This document shows, one piece after another, positions 17,959 through 27,091 of a stretch of 57,545 bases of DNA. Every line of letters begins with the position of its first letter. The stretch's first letter is position 1. The stretch is from an uncultured Pelagibacteraceae bacterium. Lineage in GTDB: Bacteria; Pseudomonadota; Alphaproteobacteria; Pelagibacterales; Pelagibacteraceae. The notes under the pieces were generated by a model that saw nothing but the letters and a program-made list of their open reading frames with translations, ran no database searches and had not been told where the DNA came from. The stretch covers positions 1-57,545 of the forward strand of contig CACENB010000005.1 of NCBI GenBank assembly GCA_902561015.1, read 5' to 3'. The position numbers and the translations under genes were made by a program.

Positions 17959-19401
17959 ATGGATACTAGAGAAAAAGATATAGAAAAGTTAAAAGATTAT
18001 AAATATGGTTTTACCACTGATATAGAAAATATCAAAGCTCCAAAAGGTTTGAATGAAGATGTAATAAAGTTTATTTCTAATATTAAAAAAGAACCGCAGT
18101 GGATGTTAGACTTTAGATTAAAAGCTTTTGAGCGATTAAAACTTTTAAAAGAACCGAATTGGCAAAAACCAAAATATCCTAAAATTGATTATCAAAATTT
18201 ATATTACTACTCAGCACCAAAAAGCATGAAGGACAAACCAAAAAGTTTAGATGAGCTTGAGCCTAAACTTTTAGAAACTTATAAAAAACTTGGAATTCCA
18301 TTACAAGAACAAGCTAGACTAAATGGAATTGCTGTCGATGCTGTATTTGACTCCGTTTCAGTTGCAACTACTTTTAAGGGTGAATTGACTAAACATGGAA
18401 TAATTTTTTGCTCAATGTCAGAGGCAATTCAAAAACATCCTAACCTAGTAAAAAAATATTTAGGTACTGTAATACCAGTTACCGATCATTTCTTTGCTAC
18501 ACTAAATTCTGCTGTTTTCACAGATGGATCATTTGTCTATATTCCTGAAGGTGTTAAGTGTCCAATGGAATTGTCGACTTATTTTAGAATCAATGCATCA
18601 GAGACAGGACAGTTCGAAAGAACACTAATCATTGCTGATAAAGGCAGTTACGTAAGTTACCTCGAGGGATGTACTGCTCCAATGAGAGATGAAAACCAAT
18701 TACATGCAGCTAATGTAGAATTAATTGCCTTAGATGATGCGGAAATAAAATATTCAACAGTACAAAATTGGTATCCAGGCGATGAAAAAGGCAAAGGAGG
18801 AATTTATAATTTTGTAACTAAAAGAGGATTATGTAAGGGAAAAAATTCAAAGATTTCTTGGACACAAGTTGAAACTGGTTCAGCTATAACTTGGAAATAT
18901 CCAAGCTGTATATTAAAAGGTGATAATTCAATTGGTGAATTTTATTCTATAGCAATTACAAATAATCATCAGAAAGCTGACACCGGAACAAAGATGATTC
19001 ATCTAGGAAAAAATACCAAAAGTAAAATTATTTCCAAAGGTATAAGCGCTGGATTTTCTGACATGACTTACAGAGGTTTAGTGGATATCAATTCAAAAGC
19101 TAAAAATTCTAGTAACTACACACAATGTGACTCTTTATTAATGGGCAATAAGTGTGGTGCGCACACAGTACCCTATATAAAAAATAAAAATTTTGATTCA
19201 AATATTGCACATGAAGCCACAACATCAAAAATTAGCGAAGAACAATTACATTATTGTCAACAAAGAGGACTTAATCCTGAGGAAGCTGTGGGATTAATTG
19301 TTAATGGTTTTTGTAAGGAAGTACTACAACAATTACCAATGGAGTTTGCGGTGGAAGCTCAGAAGCTTGTAGGTATTAGCTTAGAAGGGAGTGTTGGTTA
19401 A
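17959..19401 (+). CDS. sufB: Fe-S assembly scaffold SufB
   Basis: Core scaffold of the SufBCD complex on which Fe-S clusters are built, 480 residues, standard length. Visible conserved stretches include [63 protein letters not shown] (read in parts), [19 protein letters not shown] and the C-terminal [23 protein letters not shown]. The helical core has the cysteines and histidines expected for sulfur transfer and cluster assembly. It is the second gene of the iscR-suf operon and shares one base with sufC. Confidence 0.97.
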   Translation: MDTREKDIEKLKDYKYGFTTDIENIKAPKGLNEDVIKFISNIKKEPQWMLDFRLKAFERLKLLKEPNWQKPKYPKIDYQNLYYYSAPKSMKDKPKSLDELEPKLLETYKKLGIPLQEQARLNGIAVDAVFDSVSVATTFKGELTKHGIIFCSMSEAIQKHPNLVKKYLGTVIPVTDHFFATLNSAVFTDGSFVYIPEGVKCPMELSTYFRINASETGQFERTLIIADKGSYVSYLEGCTAPMRDENQLHAANVELIALDDAEIKYSTVQNWYPGDEKGKGGIYNFVTKRGLCKGKNSKISWTQVETGSAITWKYPSCILKGDNSIGEFYSIAITNNHQKADTGTKMIHLGKNTKSKIISKGISAGFSDMTYRGLVDINSKAKNSSNYTQCDSLLMGNKCGAHTVPYIKNKNFDSNIAHEATTSKISEEQLHYCQQRGLNPEEAVGLIVNGFCKEVLQQLPMEFAVEAQKLVGISLEGSVG

Positions 19402-20135
19402 TGCTTAAAATAAACAATTTAAATGCCAACGTCGAAAATAAATCTATATTAAAGGGATTTTCTTTAGATATAAATCCTGGCGAAGTTCATGCAATAATGG
19501 GCCCAAACGGATCAGGAAAAAGCACATTATCTAATATTTTATCAGGAAAAAAAGGGTACGAGTTATCAGGTGAAATTTTATTTGAAAATAAAAATTTATT
19601 TGATCTTGAGACCGAGGAAAGAGCGCATAAAGGAATATTTTTAGCTTTTCAATATCCTTTAGAAATTCCAGGAGTAAATACAAATATATTTTTAAAAACA
19701 TCATTAAACTCAATTAGAAAAGCACGTGGAGAAAAAGAATTAGATGCGATTGAATTCTTAAAGCTTGTTAAACAAAAAGCTAAAGAATTAAAATTTGACG
19801 AGGAAAAACTGAATAGACAATTAAATGTTGGTTTTTCTGGGGGAGAAAAAAAGAAGAATGAAATTTTACAAATGTCTATGTTGGCTCCAAAATTATCCAT
19901 TTTAGATGAGACGGACTCAGGTTTAGACATAGATGCTTTAAAAATAGTAGCTGATGGAGTTAATACGTTAAGAAACAAAAATAATTCTTTTTTAATAATT
20001 ACTCACTATCAAAGATTGCTAGATTACATAAAACCTGACTTTGTTCATGTTTTAATGAATGGAAAAATAATTAGATCTGGTGGTCCAGAATTAGCAATAG
20101 AGCTAGAAAAAAAAGGTTATGAAAGTTTTAATTAA
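19401..20135 (+). CDS. sufC: Fe-S assembly ATPase SufC
   Basis: ABC-type ATPase of the soluble SufBC2D complex, 244 residues. Walker A is GPNGSGKST, the Q-loop lies in FLAFQYPLEIPGV, the signature is GFSGGEKKKNEIL, and Walker B is LSILDETDSGLD; the FSGGEKKR-like and DETDSGLD forms are typical of SufC. The start overlaps the sufB stop and the stop is followed directly by the sufD ATG, so the operon is tightly coupled. Confidence 0.97.
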   Translation: MLKINNLNANVENKSILKGFSLDINPGEVHAIMGPNGSGKSTLSNILSGKKGYELSGEILFENKNLFDLETEERAHKGIFLAFQYPLEIPGVNTNIFLKTSLNSIRKARGEKELDAIEFLKLVKQKAKELKFDEEKLNRQLNVGFSGGEKKKNEILQMSMLAPKLSILDETDSGLDIDALKIVADGVNTLRNKNNSFLIITHYQRLLDYIKPDFVHVLMNGKIIRSGGPELAIELEKKGYESFN

Positions 20136-21383
20136 ATGAATGAACAATTACAATTAGATTTTGATAAAATATCAAAAACTTTAAAAATTTCAGAAAAAGA
20201 AATTCAATTAAAAAGAAATTTTCTAAAAAAGTTTATTGAAAATGGTTTTCCAAACAGAAAACAAGAAGATTGGAAGTTTTTAGATATTAGTCAAATCATA
20301 AAAAAAAATATTGGTGACTTAAGTTTTTTTAATGATTATTCATCCCCAAATAAAATTGATCCATCTATTTTTGTCGATGGTTTAGAGCACAATAAGATTA
20401 TTTTTATTAATGGTAGAATTGAGAAAATTGATTTTAATTATGAAGATCAAAATCAAATTGAAATAAATGACGAAATTGGAAAAAATATTACATTCAACAC
20501 CGAAAATTCATTGATTAATTTAAACAATGCATTTACCAACAAAGTTTTTAAAGTTTTAGTAAAAAAAAATTATTCTTTAAAAAAACCTTTAATAATTTAC
20601 CACTCTACTAATGACAAAATAAAGTCAAAAAATGTAAATTTAAGTTTAAATTTTGAATTAGAGGAAAATAGTTGCCTAAAGCTTATTGACTATTTTAGAG
20701 CTAATTCAGATAAAAACTTTTTAAATATTTTGTATAATTTCGATTTGAAAAAAAATTCAATTCTTAAAAATTATAAACTAGATAAGTATATAAATAATAA
20801 TTTAAAATATTCTTTTAATAACATTGAACAGGAAAGCGAAAGTATTTCTGAAACATTTATATTGTCCTCTGGTTCAGACTATTTGAAAAATGAGGTTAAT
20901 TGTAACTTAAATGGTGAATACTCATCAGCTTTTATAAATGGAATTTTTTCGTTAAAAGAAAATCAACAGCATGAAATTAGATCTACAATTAATCATTTGG
21001 TTGAAAATACTAAAAGTTATCAACTTATTAAAAGCGTACTTGGAAAAAACTCAAAATCTGTTTATCAAGGAAGAATATTCGTAGATTCGAAAGCTCAAAA
21101 AACTGATGGGTATCAATTAAGTAAAGCAATACTGTTAGATGAAACTTCAGAGTTTAATGCAAAACCAGAATTAGAAATTTATGCGGATGACGTAAAATGC
21201 TCTCATGGATCAGCGTCTGGTAGTTTAAGTGAAGACTCAATCTTTTATTTAATGTCTCGTGGTTTAAATTACCATCAATCAAAAGAACTTTTGATAAATG
21301 GATTTTTATTAGATGTTGTTGAGAAGATTACAGACAATGAAATTAGAAACTTAATTAAGAATATTATCGGATTAAAAGAATGA
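20136..21383 (+). CDS. sufD: Fe-S assembly protein SufD
   Basis: SufB paralogue that pairs with SufB in the SufBC2D scaffold, 415 residues. The N-terminal helical part has ENGFPNRKQEDWKFLDIS. The conserved beta-helix end carries SVYQGRIFVDSKAQKTDGYQ, AKPELEIYADDVKCSHGSASG and FYLMSRGLNYHQSKELLINGF, with the conserved Cys-His pair in CSHG. The middle is strongly Asn/Lys-biased, like other proteins in this genome. It overlaps sufS by 4 bases. Confidence 0.95.
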   Translation: MNEQLQLDFDKISKTLKISEKEIQLKRNFLKKFIENGFPNRKQEDWKFLDISQIIKKNIGDLSFFNDYSSPNKIDPSIFVDGLEHNKIIFINGRIEKIDFNYEDQNQIEINDEIGKNITFNTENSLINLNNAFTNKVFKVLVKKNYSLKKPLIIYHSTNDKIKSKNVNLSLNFELEENSCLKLIDYFRANSDKNFLNILYNFDLKKNSILKNYKLDKYINNNLKYSFNNIEQESESISETFILSSGSDYLKNEVNCNLNGEYSSAFINGIFSLKENQQHEIRSTINHLVENTKSYQLIKSVLGKNSKSVYQGRIFVDSKAQKTDGYQLSKAILLDETSEFNAKPELEIYADDVKCSHGSASGSLSEDSIFYLMSRGLNYHQSKELLINGFLLDVVEKITDNEIRNLIKNIIGLKE

Positions 21384-22600
21384 ACATAAATAATATTAAA
21401 AAGGAATTTCCGATTTTTGATGAAAAAATTCAGAATAATGATTTAGTTTATTTGGATAGCGCTAATTCTTCTCAAAAACCAAAAGTAGTTCTGGATAAAA
21501 TTAACGATTTTTACTCTAAACAATTTTCAAATGTAGGCCGAAGTATTCACTATTTAGCAGTTGCAGCTACAAACTTATATGAAAATACAAGAATTTCTGT
21601 TCAAAAATATATAAATGCAAAAGATAAAAATGAAATAGTATTTACTAAAGGTGCTACTGAGGCATTAAACTTAGTTGCAAACACTCTTGGGCAGGTAATC
21701 TTGGAACCAAATGACGAAATTTTAATTACAGAACTAGAGCACCATTCGAATTATGTTCCATGGCATTTTTTAAGAAAATCTAAAAATATTAAAATAAATT
21801 TTGCAGAGATAAATGAAGATGGTGATATACCAATTGAAAATATAGAAAAAGAAATTACAGATAAAACTAAAGTAATAGCTATAACTCATTTATCTAATGT
21901 AACTGGCGCAGTTTTACCAATCAAAGAGATAACTCAATTAGCTCATTCAAAGGGGATTGTAGTTGTAGTGGATGGATGTCAGGGAGGACCTCACTTAAAA
22001 TTAGATATGCAGGATCTAGATTGTGATTTTTATGCAATATCATGTCATAAAATGTATGGTCCAACAGGTCTTGGAGTTTTGTACGGAAAAAAGAAATGGT
22101 TAGAGCAGCTTCCACCATACCAAGGAGGTGGGGGAATGATAAATGAAGTTAAAAAAGATAGAATTTCTTACGGCGAACTTCCAAATAAGTATGAAGCTGG
22201 AACAATGGCTACAGCTCAAGTCATTGCGTTCGACCAATCAATAAAATTTTTAGAAAGTATTGGAATTGATAATATTATTAAACATGAAAAAGAATTAATA
22301 GAATACGGCCAAGAAATTTTAAAAAAAAATAATTCTGTGAAGCTGATTGGAAATCCAAAAGAGCGAGGTGGAGTTCTATCTTTTACTGTAGAAGGAGTAC
22401 ATCCACATGACATTGCAACTATTCTAGATGAAACTGGAGTTGCTATTAGAGCGGGTCATCATTGTTGTCAAATACTTCATGACAAACTAGGTATACCCGC
22501 AAGTGCGCGAGCGTCATTAGGAGTTTATAATTCCAAAGATGATTTAGATAAACTAAATGAAGGTATTAATAATTGTAAAAAAATTTTTGATTTAAAATGA
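21380..22600 (+). CDS. sufS: Cysteine desulfurase SufS
   Basis: Group II PLP-dependent cysteine desulfurase that supplies persulfide sulfur, 406 residues. It shows YLDSANSSQKP, the ELEHHSNYVPW stretch, the PLP lysine in SCHKMYGPTGLGVLYGKK, and the active-site cysteine in AIRAGHHCCQ. The partner sulfur acceptor is most likely the adjacent SufU, since no SufE gene is seen. ATG start overlaps the sufD stop and its own stop overlaps sufU by 4 bases. Confidence 0.96.
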   Translation: MNINNIKKEFPIFDEKIQNNDLVYLDSANSSQKPKVVLDKINDFYSKQFSNVGRSIHYLAVAATNLYENTRISVQKYINAKDKNEIVFTKGATEALNLVANTLGQVILEPNDEILITELEHHSNYVPWHFLRKSKNIKINFAEINEDGDIPIENIEKEITDKTKVIAITHLSNVTGAVLPIKEITQLAHSKGIVVVVDGCQGGPHLKLDMQDLDCDFYAISCHKMYGPTGLGVLYGKKKWLEQLPPYQGGGGMINEVKKDRISYGELPNKYEAGTMATAQVIAFDQSIKFLESIGIDNIIKHEKELIEYGQEILKKNNSVKLIGNPKERGGVLSFTVEGVHPHDIATILDETGVAIRAGHHCCQILHDKLGIPASARASLGVYNSKDDLDKLNEGINNCKKIFDLK

Positions 22601-23061
22601 ACTTAAAAGAATTATATCAAGAAATAATTTTAGAGCATGGAAAGAACCCTCGAAATTTAGGGAAAACAGTAAATTTTAATAAAGATGCAAAAGGTAATAA
22701 TCCATTATGTGGAGATAATGTACATGTATATCTTAAATTAAATGAACAAAGAAAAGTTGAGGATATTTCTTTCGAAGGAAGTGGATGCGCAATATCAATG
22801 GCATCAGCTTCTATAATGACTGATTTGATTAAAGGTAAAAGTGATAATGAAGCTAAAGAAATAATAGAGGATTTTTTAGGAATGATTAAAGAAAATCCTG
22901 AACTTAAAAATAATATTTTAAAAGAGGACGATAAAACAAAATTGATGTGTTTATCAGGTGTTAAACAATATCCAATGAGAGTTAAATGTGCTACCTTATC
23001 ATGGCACACTTTGGTATCTGCAATGGAAAATGATGGGAAAGAAATAACTACAGAAAATTAA
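22597..23061 (+). CDS. sufU: SufU-type Fe-S assembly protein
   Basis: A 154-residue IscU-fold protein. The three conserved cysteines are in NPLCGDNV, GSGCAISMAS and RVKCATLSW, and the insertion before the last cysteine (LGMIKENPELKNNILKEDD) is characteristic of SufU rather than IscU. In Gram-positive systems SufU is a zinc protein that takes sulfur from SufS, and the same role is inferred here from adjacency and from the lack of SufE in the operon. The start LKELYQEIILEHGKNPRNLG is typical. Confidence 0.93.
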   Translation: MNLKELYQEIILEHGKNPRNLGKTVNFNKDAKGNNPLCGDNVHVYLKLNEQRKVEDISFEGSGCAISMASASIMTDLIKGKSDNEAKEIIEDFLGMIKENPELKNNILKEDDKTKLMCLSGVKQYPMRVKCATLSWHTLVSAMENDGKEITTEN

Positions 23062-23063
23062 TT

Positions 23064-23360
23064 ATGGAAGTAAAAAACAAAATAATTGAGGAAATTAAGA
23101 AAATTTATGATCCTGAATTACCAGTGAACATATATGAACTTGGTTTAATTTATGATATACAAGTAAATGGTCGTAAAGCTGAAATTAAGATGACATTAAC
23201 TACACCGAATTGTCCTGTTGCGGAAAGTTTACCAAAAGAAGTAAAAGAGGGTGCAATGCAAGTAGAGGGAATAGATGATGTAAATCTTGAATTGGTTTGG
23301 GATCCTCCTTGGAATAAAGATATGATGTCAGATGCAGCGAAATTGGAGTTAAACTTATAA
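23064..23360 (+). CDS. sufT: SufT/MIP18-family (DUF59) Fe-S maturation factor
   Basis: A 98-residue single-domain DUF59 protein. The start EEIKKIYDPELPVNIYELGLIYDI, the cysteine segment LTTPNCPVAESLPKEV and the end VWDPPWNKDMMSDAAKLELNL match the family found in suf operons (SufT) and in PaaD/MIP18. SufT is implicated in Fe-S maturation under high demand; its biochemical step is not settled. It lies three bases after sufU and overlaps the next gene by one base. Confidence 0.92.
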   Translation: MEVKNKIIEEIKKIYDPELPVNIYELGLIYDIQVNGRKAEIKMTLTTPNCPVAESLPKEVKEGAMQVEGIDDVNLELVWDPPWNKDMMSDAAKLELNL

Positions 23361-23692
23361 TGAACCCTATTATTAAATTAAGTGATAATGCAGCTTTAAG
23401 GATTAAAGAAATAATGTCTAACGCTGAAAAAAATGCGATAGGCGTAAGAGTTTCTGTAAAATCAGGTGGTTGTGCAGGTATGTCATACGTAATGGAATAT
23501 TCAAAAGAGGTAAATCCTAATGATGAGTTGATCGAAGATAAAGGAGTAAAAGTTTACATTGATTCGGCAGCAGTTATGTATCTTTTAGGCACTGAAATGG
23601 ATTATAAAAAGGAAGATTTTTCATCATCATTTGTCTTCAATAACCCCAATGAAACCGAGCGTTGTGGCTGTGGAGAATCTTTTAAAGTATAG
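23360..23692 (+). CDS. A-type Fe-S carrier (IscA/SufA family)
   Basis: A 110-residue HesB/IscA-fold carrier that receives clusters from SufBCD and passes them to target proteins. The three conserved cysteines are in SVKSGGCAGMSYVMEY and in the C-terminal ERCGCGESF pair. It could be named sufA or iscA; the suf context favours SufA, but sequence alone does not decide. It is the last recognised gene of the iscR-suf operon. Confidence 0.93.
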   Translation: MNPIIKLSDNAALRIKEIMSNAEKNAIGVRVSVKSGGCAGMSYVMEYSKEVNPNDELIEDKGVKVYIDSAAVMYLLGTEMDYKKEDFSSSFVFNNPNETERCGCGESFKV

Positions 23693-23748
23693 TCCCATTT
23701 TGAACATATCAGAATTGCAATAAACGCATAGACTGATAATATCTATCC

Positions 23749-23919
23749 ATGAACATCTTTGAAATCAGAAATTTGCAAAACAGTGAGGACAGAAAAGAAA
23801 AGAGAAAAACTTTTTTAAGATCTCTTATAAAGTCTGTTGATACTGGAGCAAATGGAACACTTGATTACATTGTTAAAAACGGTTCTGGCAAAAATAAAGT
23901 TGCTAAAACTAGACAATAA
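23749..23919 (+). CDS. Small basic ORF of 56 residues, function unknown
   Basis: This ATG-to-TAA frame is too short for the ORF track. It encodes MNIFEIRNLQNSEDRKEKRK at the start and ends KNKVAKTRQ, a soluble, strongly basic product with no transmembrane segment. Codon use is like its neighbours. It fills almost the whole 229-base gap between the suf operon and convergent glnA, which in such a compact genome supports it being real. No good Shine-Dalgarno sequence is visible, and I do not recognise a family. Confidence 0.5.
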   Translation: MNIFEIRNLQNSEDRKEKRKTFLRSLIKSVDTGANGTLDYIVKNGSGKNKVAKTRQ

Positions 23920-23921
23920 AA

Positions 23922-25328
23922 TTAACAACTGTAATACATCTCGAACTCTATAGGATGAGGGGTGTGCTCAAAATTGTGTATTTCTTCAAACTTTAATGCA
24001 ATGTAAGCATCTATTTGATCATCAGTAAATACATTACCTTGTTTTAAGAAATCTCTATCTTTATCAAGACTTTCCATTGCTTCTCTCAAAGATCCACAAA
24101 CCGTAGGAATTTTCTTAACTTCATCCTCTGATAAAGCATAAAGATCTTTATCAAATGATTTACCTGGATCAATTTTATTCTTAATTCCATCTAATCCAGC
24201 CATTAACATTGAAGCGAATGTTAAATATGGATTACCAGCAGCATCACCAAATCTAATTTCACATCTAGCTGCTTTTTTACTTAAAGTGATAGGAATTCTG
24301 CAAGATGCTGATCTGTTTCTTGCCGAATAAGCTAATAAAACTGGAGCTTCAAATCCTGGAATTAGTCTTTTGTAACTATTCGTTGTAGCATTTGAAAAAG
24401 CATTTATTGCTTTTGCATGTTTTAAAATTCCACCAATGTAATGTAAAGCTGTATCGGATAAACCAGCATATTTATCACCGGAAAATAATGCTTTATCACC
24501 TTTCCAAATCGATTGGTGAACGTGCATACCTGAACCATTGTCACCTTTAACAGGTTTAGGCATAAATGTGGCTGTCTTACCAAATGAGTGAGAAACCATG
24601 TGAACAGCATATTTATAAAGTTGTAGGTTATCTGCTTGGTCCACAAGAGTTCCAAAATACATTCCAAGTTCATGTTGACTAGGTGCAACTTCGTGGTGGT
24701 GTTTTTCCACTTTAATCCCCATTTCTTTCATTGCTTTTAAATATTCACTTCTCATATCCTGTTCACTATCAACAGGAGGAACTGGGAAATAACCACCTTT
24801 AATTCCTGGTCTGTGACCCATGTTTCCGTTTTCATATTCTTTGCCCGAATTGTAAGGACCTTCCTTACTATCTATTTTAAATCCAGTTTCATTCATGTCA
24901 TTTTTAAATCTTACATCGTCGAATACAAAAAATTCAGCTTCAGGACCAAAAAAGGCTTTATCTCCAATTCCTGAACTTTTTAGGTATGCCTCAGCTTTTT
25001 TTGCTGTTCCTCTCGGATCTCTTTCGTAAGGATCTTTTTTAATTGCATCTAAAACATCGCAAAAAAGGTTTAAAGTGTTATGAGATGTAAATGGATCAAC
25101 AATTGCTCTAGAATTATCTGGTTTTAGGATCATGTCAGACTCATTAATTGCTTTCCAACCGGCTATAGATGAACCATCAAAAAAAATTCCATCTTTCAAC
25201 ATATCCTCATCAACCATCTTAGCATCCATGGTCACGTGTTGAAGTTTTCCTCTTGGATCAGTGAATCTTAAATCTACGTATTCTATTTCTTTGTCTTTTA
25301 TAACTTTTAGTACATTGCTTGAACTCAT
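23922..25328 (-). CDS. glnA: Glutamine synthetase type I
   Basis: ATP-dependent ligation of ammonia to glutamate, the main ammonia assimilation step; it works with the amtB transporter found later in this window. The 468 residues match dodecameric GSI. It shows [60 protein letters not shown] and [12 protein letters not shown] tyrosine in [17 protein letters not shown] fits the adenylylation site. A strong GGAGG stands before the ATG. No conventional riboswitch or NtrC site is obvious in the 139-base upstream gap. Confidence 0.97.
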   Translation of the reverse strand: MSSSNVLKVIKDKEIEYVDLRFTDPRGKLQHVTMDAKMVDEDMLKDGIFFDGSSIAGWKAINESDMILKPDNSRAIVDPFTSHNTLNLFCDVLDAIKKDPYERDPRGTAKKAEAYLKSSGIGDKAFFGPEAEFFVFDDVRFKNDMNETGFKIDSKEGPYNSGKEYENGNMGHRPGIKGGYFPVPPVDSEQDMRSEYLKAMKEMGIKVEKHHHEVAPSQHELGMYFGTLVDQADNLQLYKYAVHMVSHSFGKTATFMPKPVKGDNGSGMHVHQSIWKGDKALFSGDKYAGLSDTALHYIGGILKHAKAINAFSNATTNSYKRLIPGFEAPVLLAYSARNRSASCRIPITLSKKAARCEIRFGDAAGNPYLTFASMLMAGLDGIKNKIDPGKSFDKDLYALSEDEVKKIPTVCGSLREAMESLDKDRDFLKQGNVFTDDQIDAYIALKFEEIHNFEHTPHPIEFEMYYSC

Positions 25329-25467
25329 TTATAGCCTCCGTAATTCTGTGGGTTGTGATATCAAATAAAGATTGATAAATAATCCTCTTTTACTTAATAA
25401 CACCTATGCATTTTTAACATAAGTGTATAATGAAATTAGATAAATAACTAACAATTAGAAGTTGAAA

Positions 25468-25947
25468 ATGACTGCGAAGGATAAAGAGCCTGTTAAAAGA
25501 GTTGAGAGGATAATAAAGGAATTTGACCAGAATTTAAACGTAAGTCTCTTAAAAACATCAGCAAGAACAGCCTTAGAGGCAGCAACTTCCTTAAATTGCG
25601 ATGTTGGAGCAATCGTCAAAAGCTTACTTTTCAAGACAGACAATAAGTATGCTTTATTCTTGGTAGCCGGAGATAAAAGGGCTTCTTTAAAAAAGATAAA
25701 AAAAAATATCAAATTTTCTGATGTTTCAATGGCTTCTGCTGATGAAGTAAAAAATATAACCGGATATACTATTGGAGGTGTTTCTCCAGTAGGTCATATA
25801 AACAATGTTGATATTTACATTGATAACTCCTTAGAAAGATTCGACTTTTTGTTTGCTGCAGCTGGACATCCTAATTGCATATTCAAAATAAGCTTTTTAG
25901 ATTTAAAAAAAATTACAAAGGGTGTAATTGAAGATATAATAGAATGA
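25468..25947 (+). CDS. YbaK/EbsC-family aminoacyl-tRNA deacylase
   Basis: A trans-editing-type hydrolase that removes mischarged amino acids from tRNA; its exact substrate is unknown. The 159 residues have the YbaK fold markers CDVGAIVKSLLFKTDNKYALFLVAGD, the GYTIGGVSPVGH loop, and the end FDFLFAAAGHPNCIFKIS. The track begins at a TTG at 25462; the ATG two codons later, with AGAAG just upstream, is preferred. A TATAAT at 25426-25431 may be its -10 element. It overlaps the next gene by 4 bases. Confidence 0.88.
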   Translation: MTAKDKEPVKRVERIIKEFDQNLNVSLLKTSARTALEAATSLNCDVGAIVKSLLFKTDNKYALFLVAGDKRASLKKIKKNIKFSDVSMASADEVKNITGYTIGGVSPVGHINNVDIYIDNSLERFDFLFAAAGHPNCIFKISFLDLKKITKGVIEDIIE

Positions 25948-26843
25948 AACAACCAAGTTTATTTGATTATCTTTTACTAATTTTTTTAGCACTAATTTGG
26001 GCATCTGCTTTTTTTAATATCAAAATCGCAACTTATTCATTCGGACCCATTACAATTGCATTTTTGAGAGTTTTTTTTGGAGCAATACCTGTTCTAATGC
26101 TTTGTTATTACAAAAAAATAAAATTAGAAGCATTTTCCAAAGACTGGCACTGGTTTGCTATGATTGGTTTTATAAATTTAGTTGCACCTTTTTATTTAAT
26201 AGCTTATGGGGTGCAGTCTGTTCAAAGCAATTTAGCAGCAATATTAATGTCAACAACACCATTAAGCTCTACAGTACTAGGTCATTTTTATACTAAAAAT
26301 GAAAAATTTAATTTTGTAAAAACAATTGGTATTTTAATAGGTTTTTCTGGAATACTATATCTATTCTCAGACAACATTTTAATAAACGAAAATAATATTC
26401 TATCTGCATTATTAATTCTTCTAGGATCGACTTGTTATGTAATTGGTGGAGTCTTAACTCTTAAAATTAGTAAAAAAAAAAATGAAAATGTGACAGGTTC
26501 AATATTAATTTGGGCTGTGATAATTTTGATACCAATTGTATGTTTTGCAGAACAACCTTGGAATATAAATCCTAGATTAGATTCTGCTATATCAGTGATA
26601 TATTTAGGTTTTGTTTCAACAGGAATAGCATGGCTGCTAAGATTTAAAATTTTAGTAAAAAATGGATTAATCTTCCAATCACAAGTTTCTTATTTAATTC
26701 CAATTTTTGGAACAATTTTAAGTTATATATTTTTAAAAGAGTTAATTACTTTTAAAGTTTTGATCTCTTTAATCGCTGTTTCTATTGGTATTTATTTTGT
26801 TAGACGAGCAGATAATAAAGCTTGTAAAATTAGGGTTGATTAG
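25944..26843 (+). CDS. EamA/DMT-superfamily permease
   Basis: A 299-residue integral membrane protein of ten predicted helices arranged as two EamA repeats. The first repeat starts LIFLALIWASAFFNIKIA with PITIAFLRVFFGAIPVL, and the second contains ALLILLGSTCYVIGGVL and ends LISLIAVSIGIYFVRRADN. DMT carriers export or import amino acids, nucleosides or metabolites; the substrate cannot be read here. It is coupled to the YbaK gene by an ATGA overlap. Confidence 0.88.
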   Translation: MKQPSLFDYLLLIFLALIWASAFFNIKIATYSFGPITIAFLRVFFGAIPVLMLCYYKKIKLEAFSKDWHWFAMIGFINLVAPFYLIAYGVQSVQSNLAAILMSTTPLSSTVLGHFYTKNEKFNFVKTIGILIGFSGILYLFSDNILINENNILSALLILLGSTCYVIGGVLTLKISKKKNENVTGSILIWAVIILIPIVCFAEQPWNINPRLDSAISVIYLGFVSTGIAWLLRFKILVKNGLIFQSQVSYLIPIFGTILSYIFLKELITFKVLISLIAVSIGIYFVRRADNKACKIRVD

Positions 26844-26917
26844 CACAATCCAAGGTTGAAAACATTATTGACCCATTTACAACATTATCAAAAAGGTCTT
26901 TAATTATAATTATATAA

Positions 26918-27091
26918 ATGGCTAAGAAAAAAAGGAAAAAAGCTGTAAATAAAAAAAGAAAGAAAATAAAAAAGTCGATTAAAAAAAGAAAAAAACTTAA
27001 AGCGGTACGACAAAAAAAACTTTCTTCAGTAAAAAAACCTAAAAAAATTCTTAAGTCAAAATCAACAAAACGTAAAAGAAGAGGAGTAAAA
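26918..27091 (+). other. In-frame lysine/arginine-rich leader upstream of the aldehyde dehydrogenase
   Basis: The open frame of the aldehyde dehydrogenase extends 58 codons upstream of its likely start. This part, beginning [20 protein letters not shown], is almost entirely Lys/Arg with a few Ser, Val and Pro, resembling histone H1-like tails. TATAAT at 26905-26910 sits 7 bases before the ATG, so a leaderless message starting here is conceivable. It may be a translated N-terminal extension, a separately used short peptide, or untranslated DNA. Confidence 0.5.
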
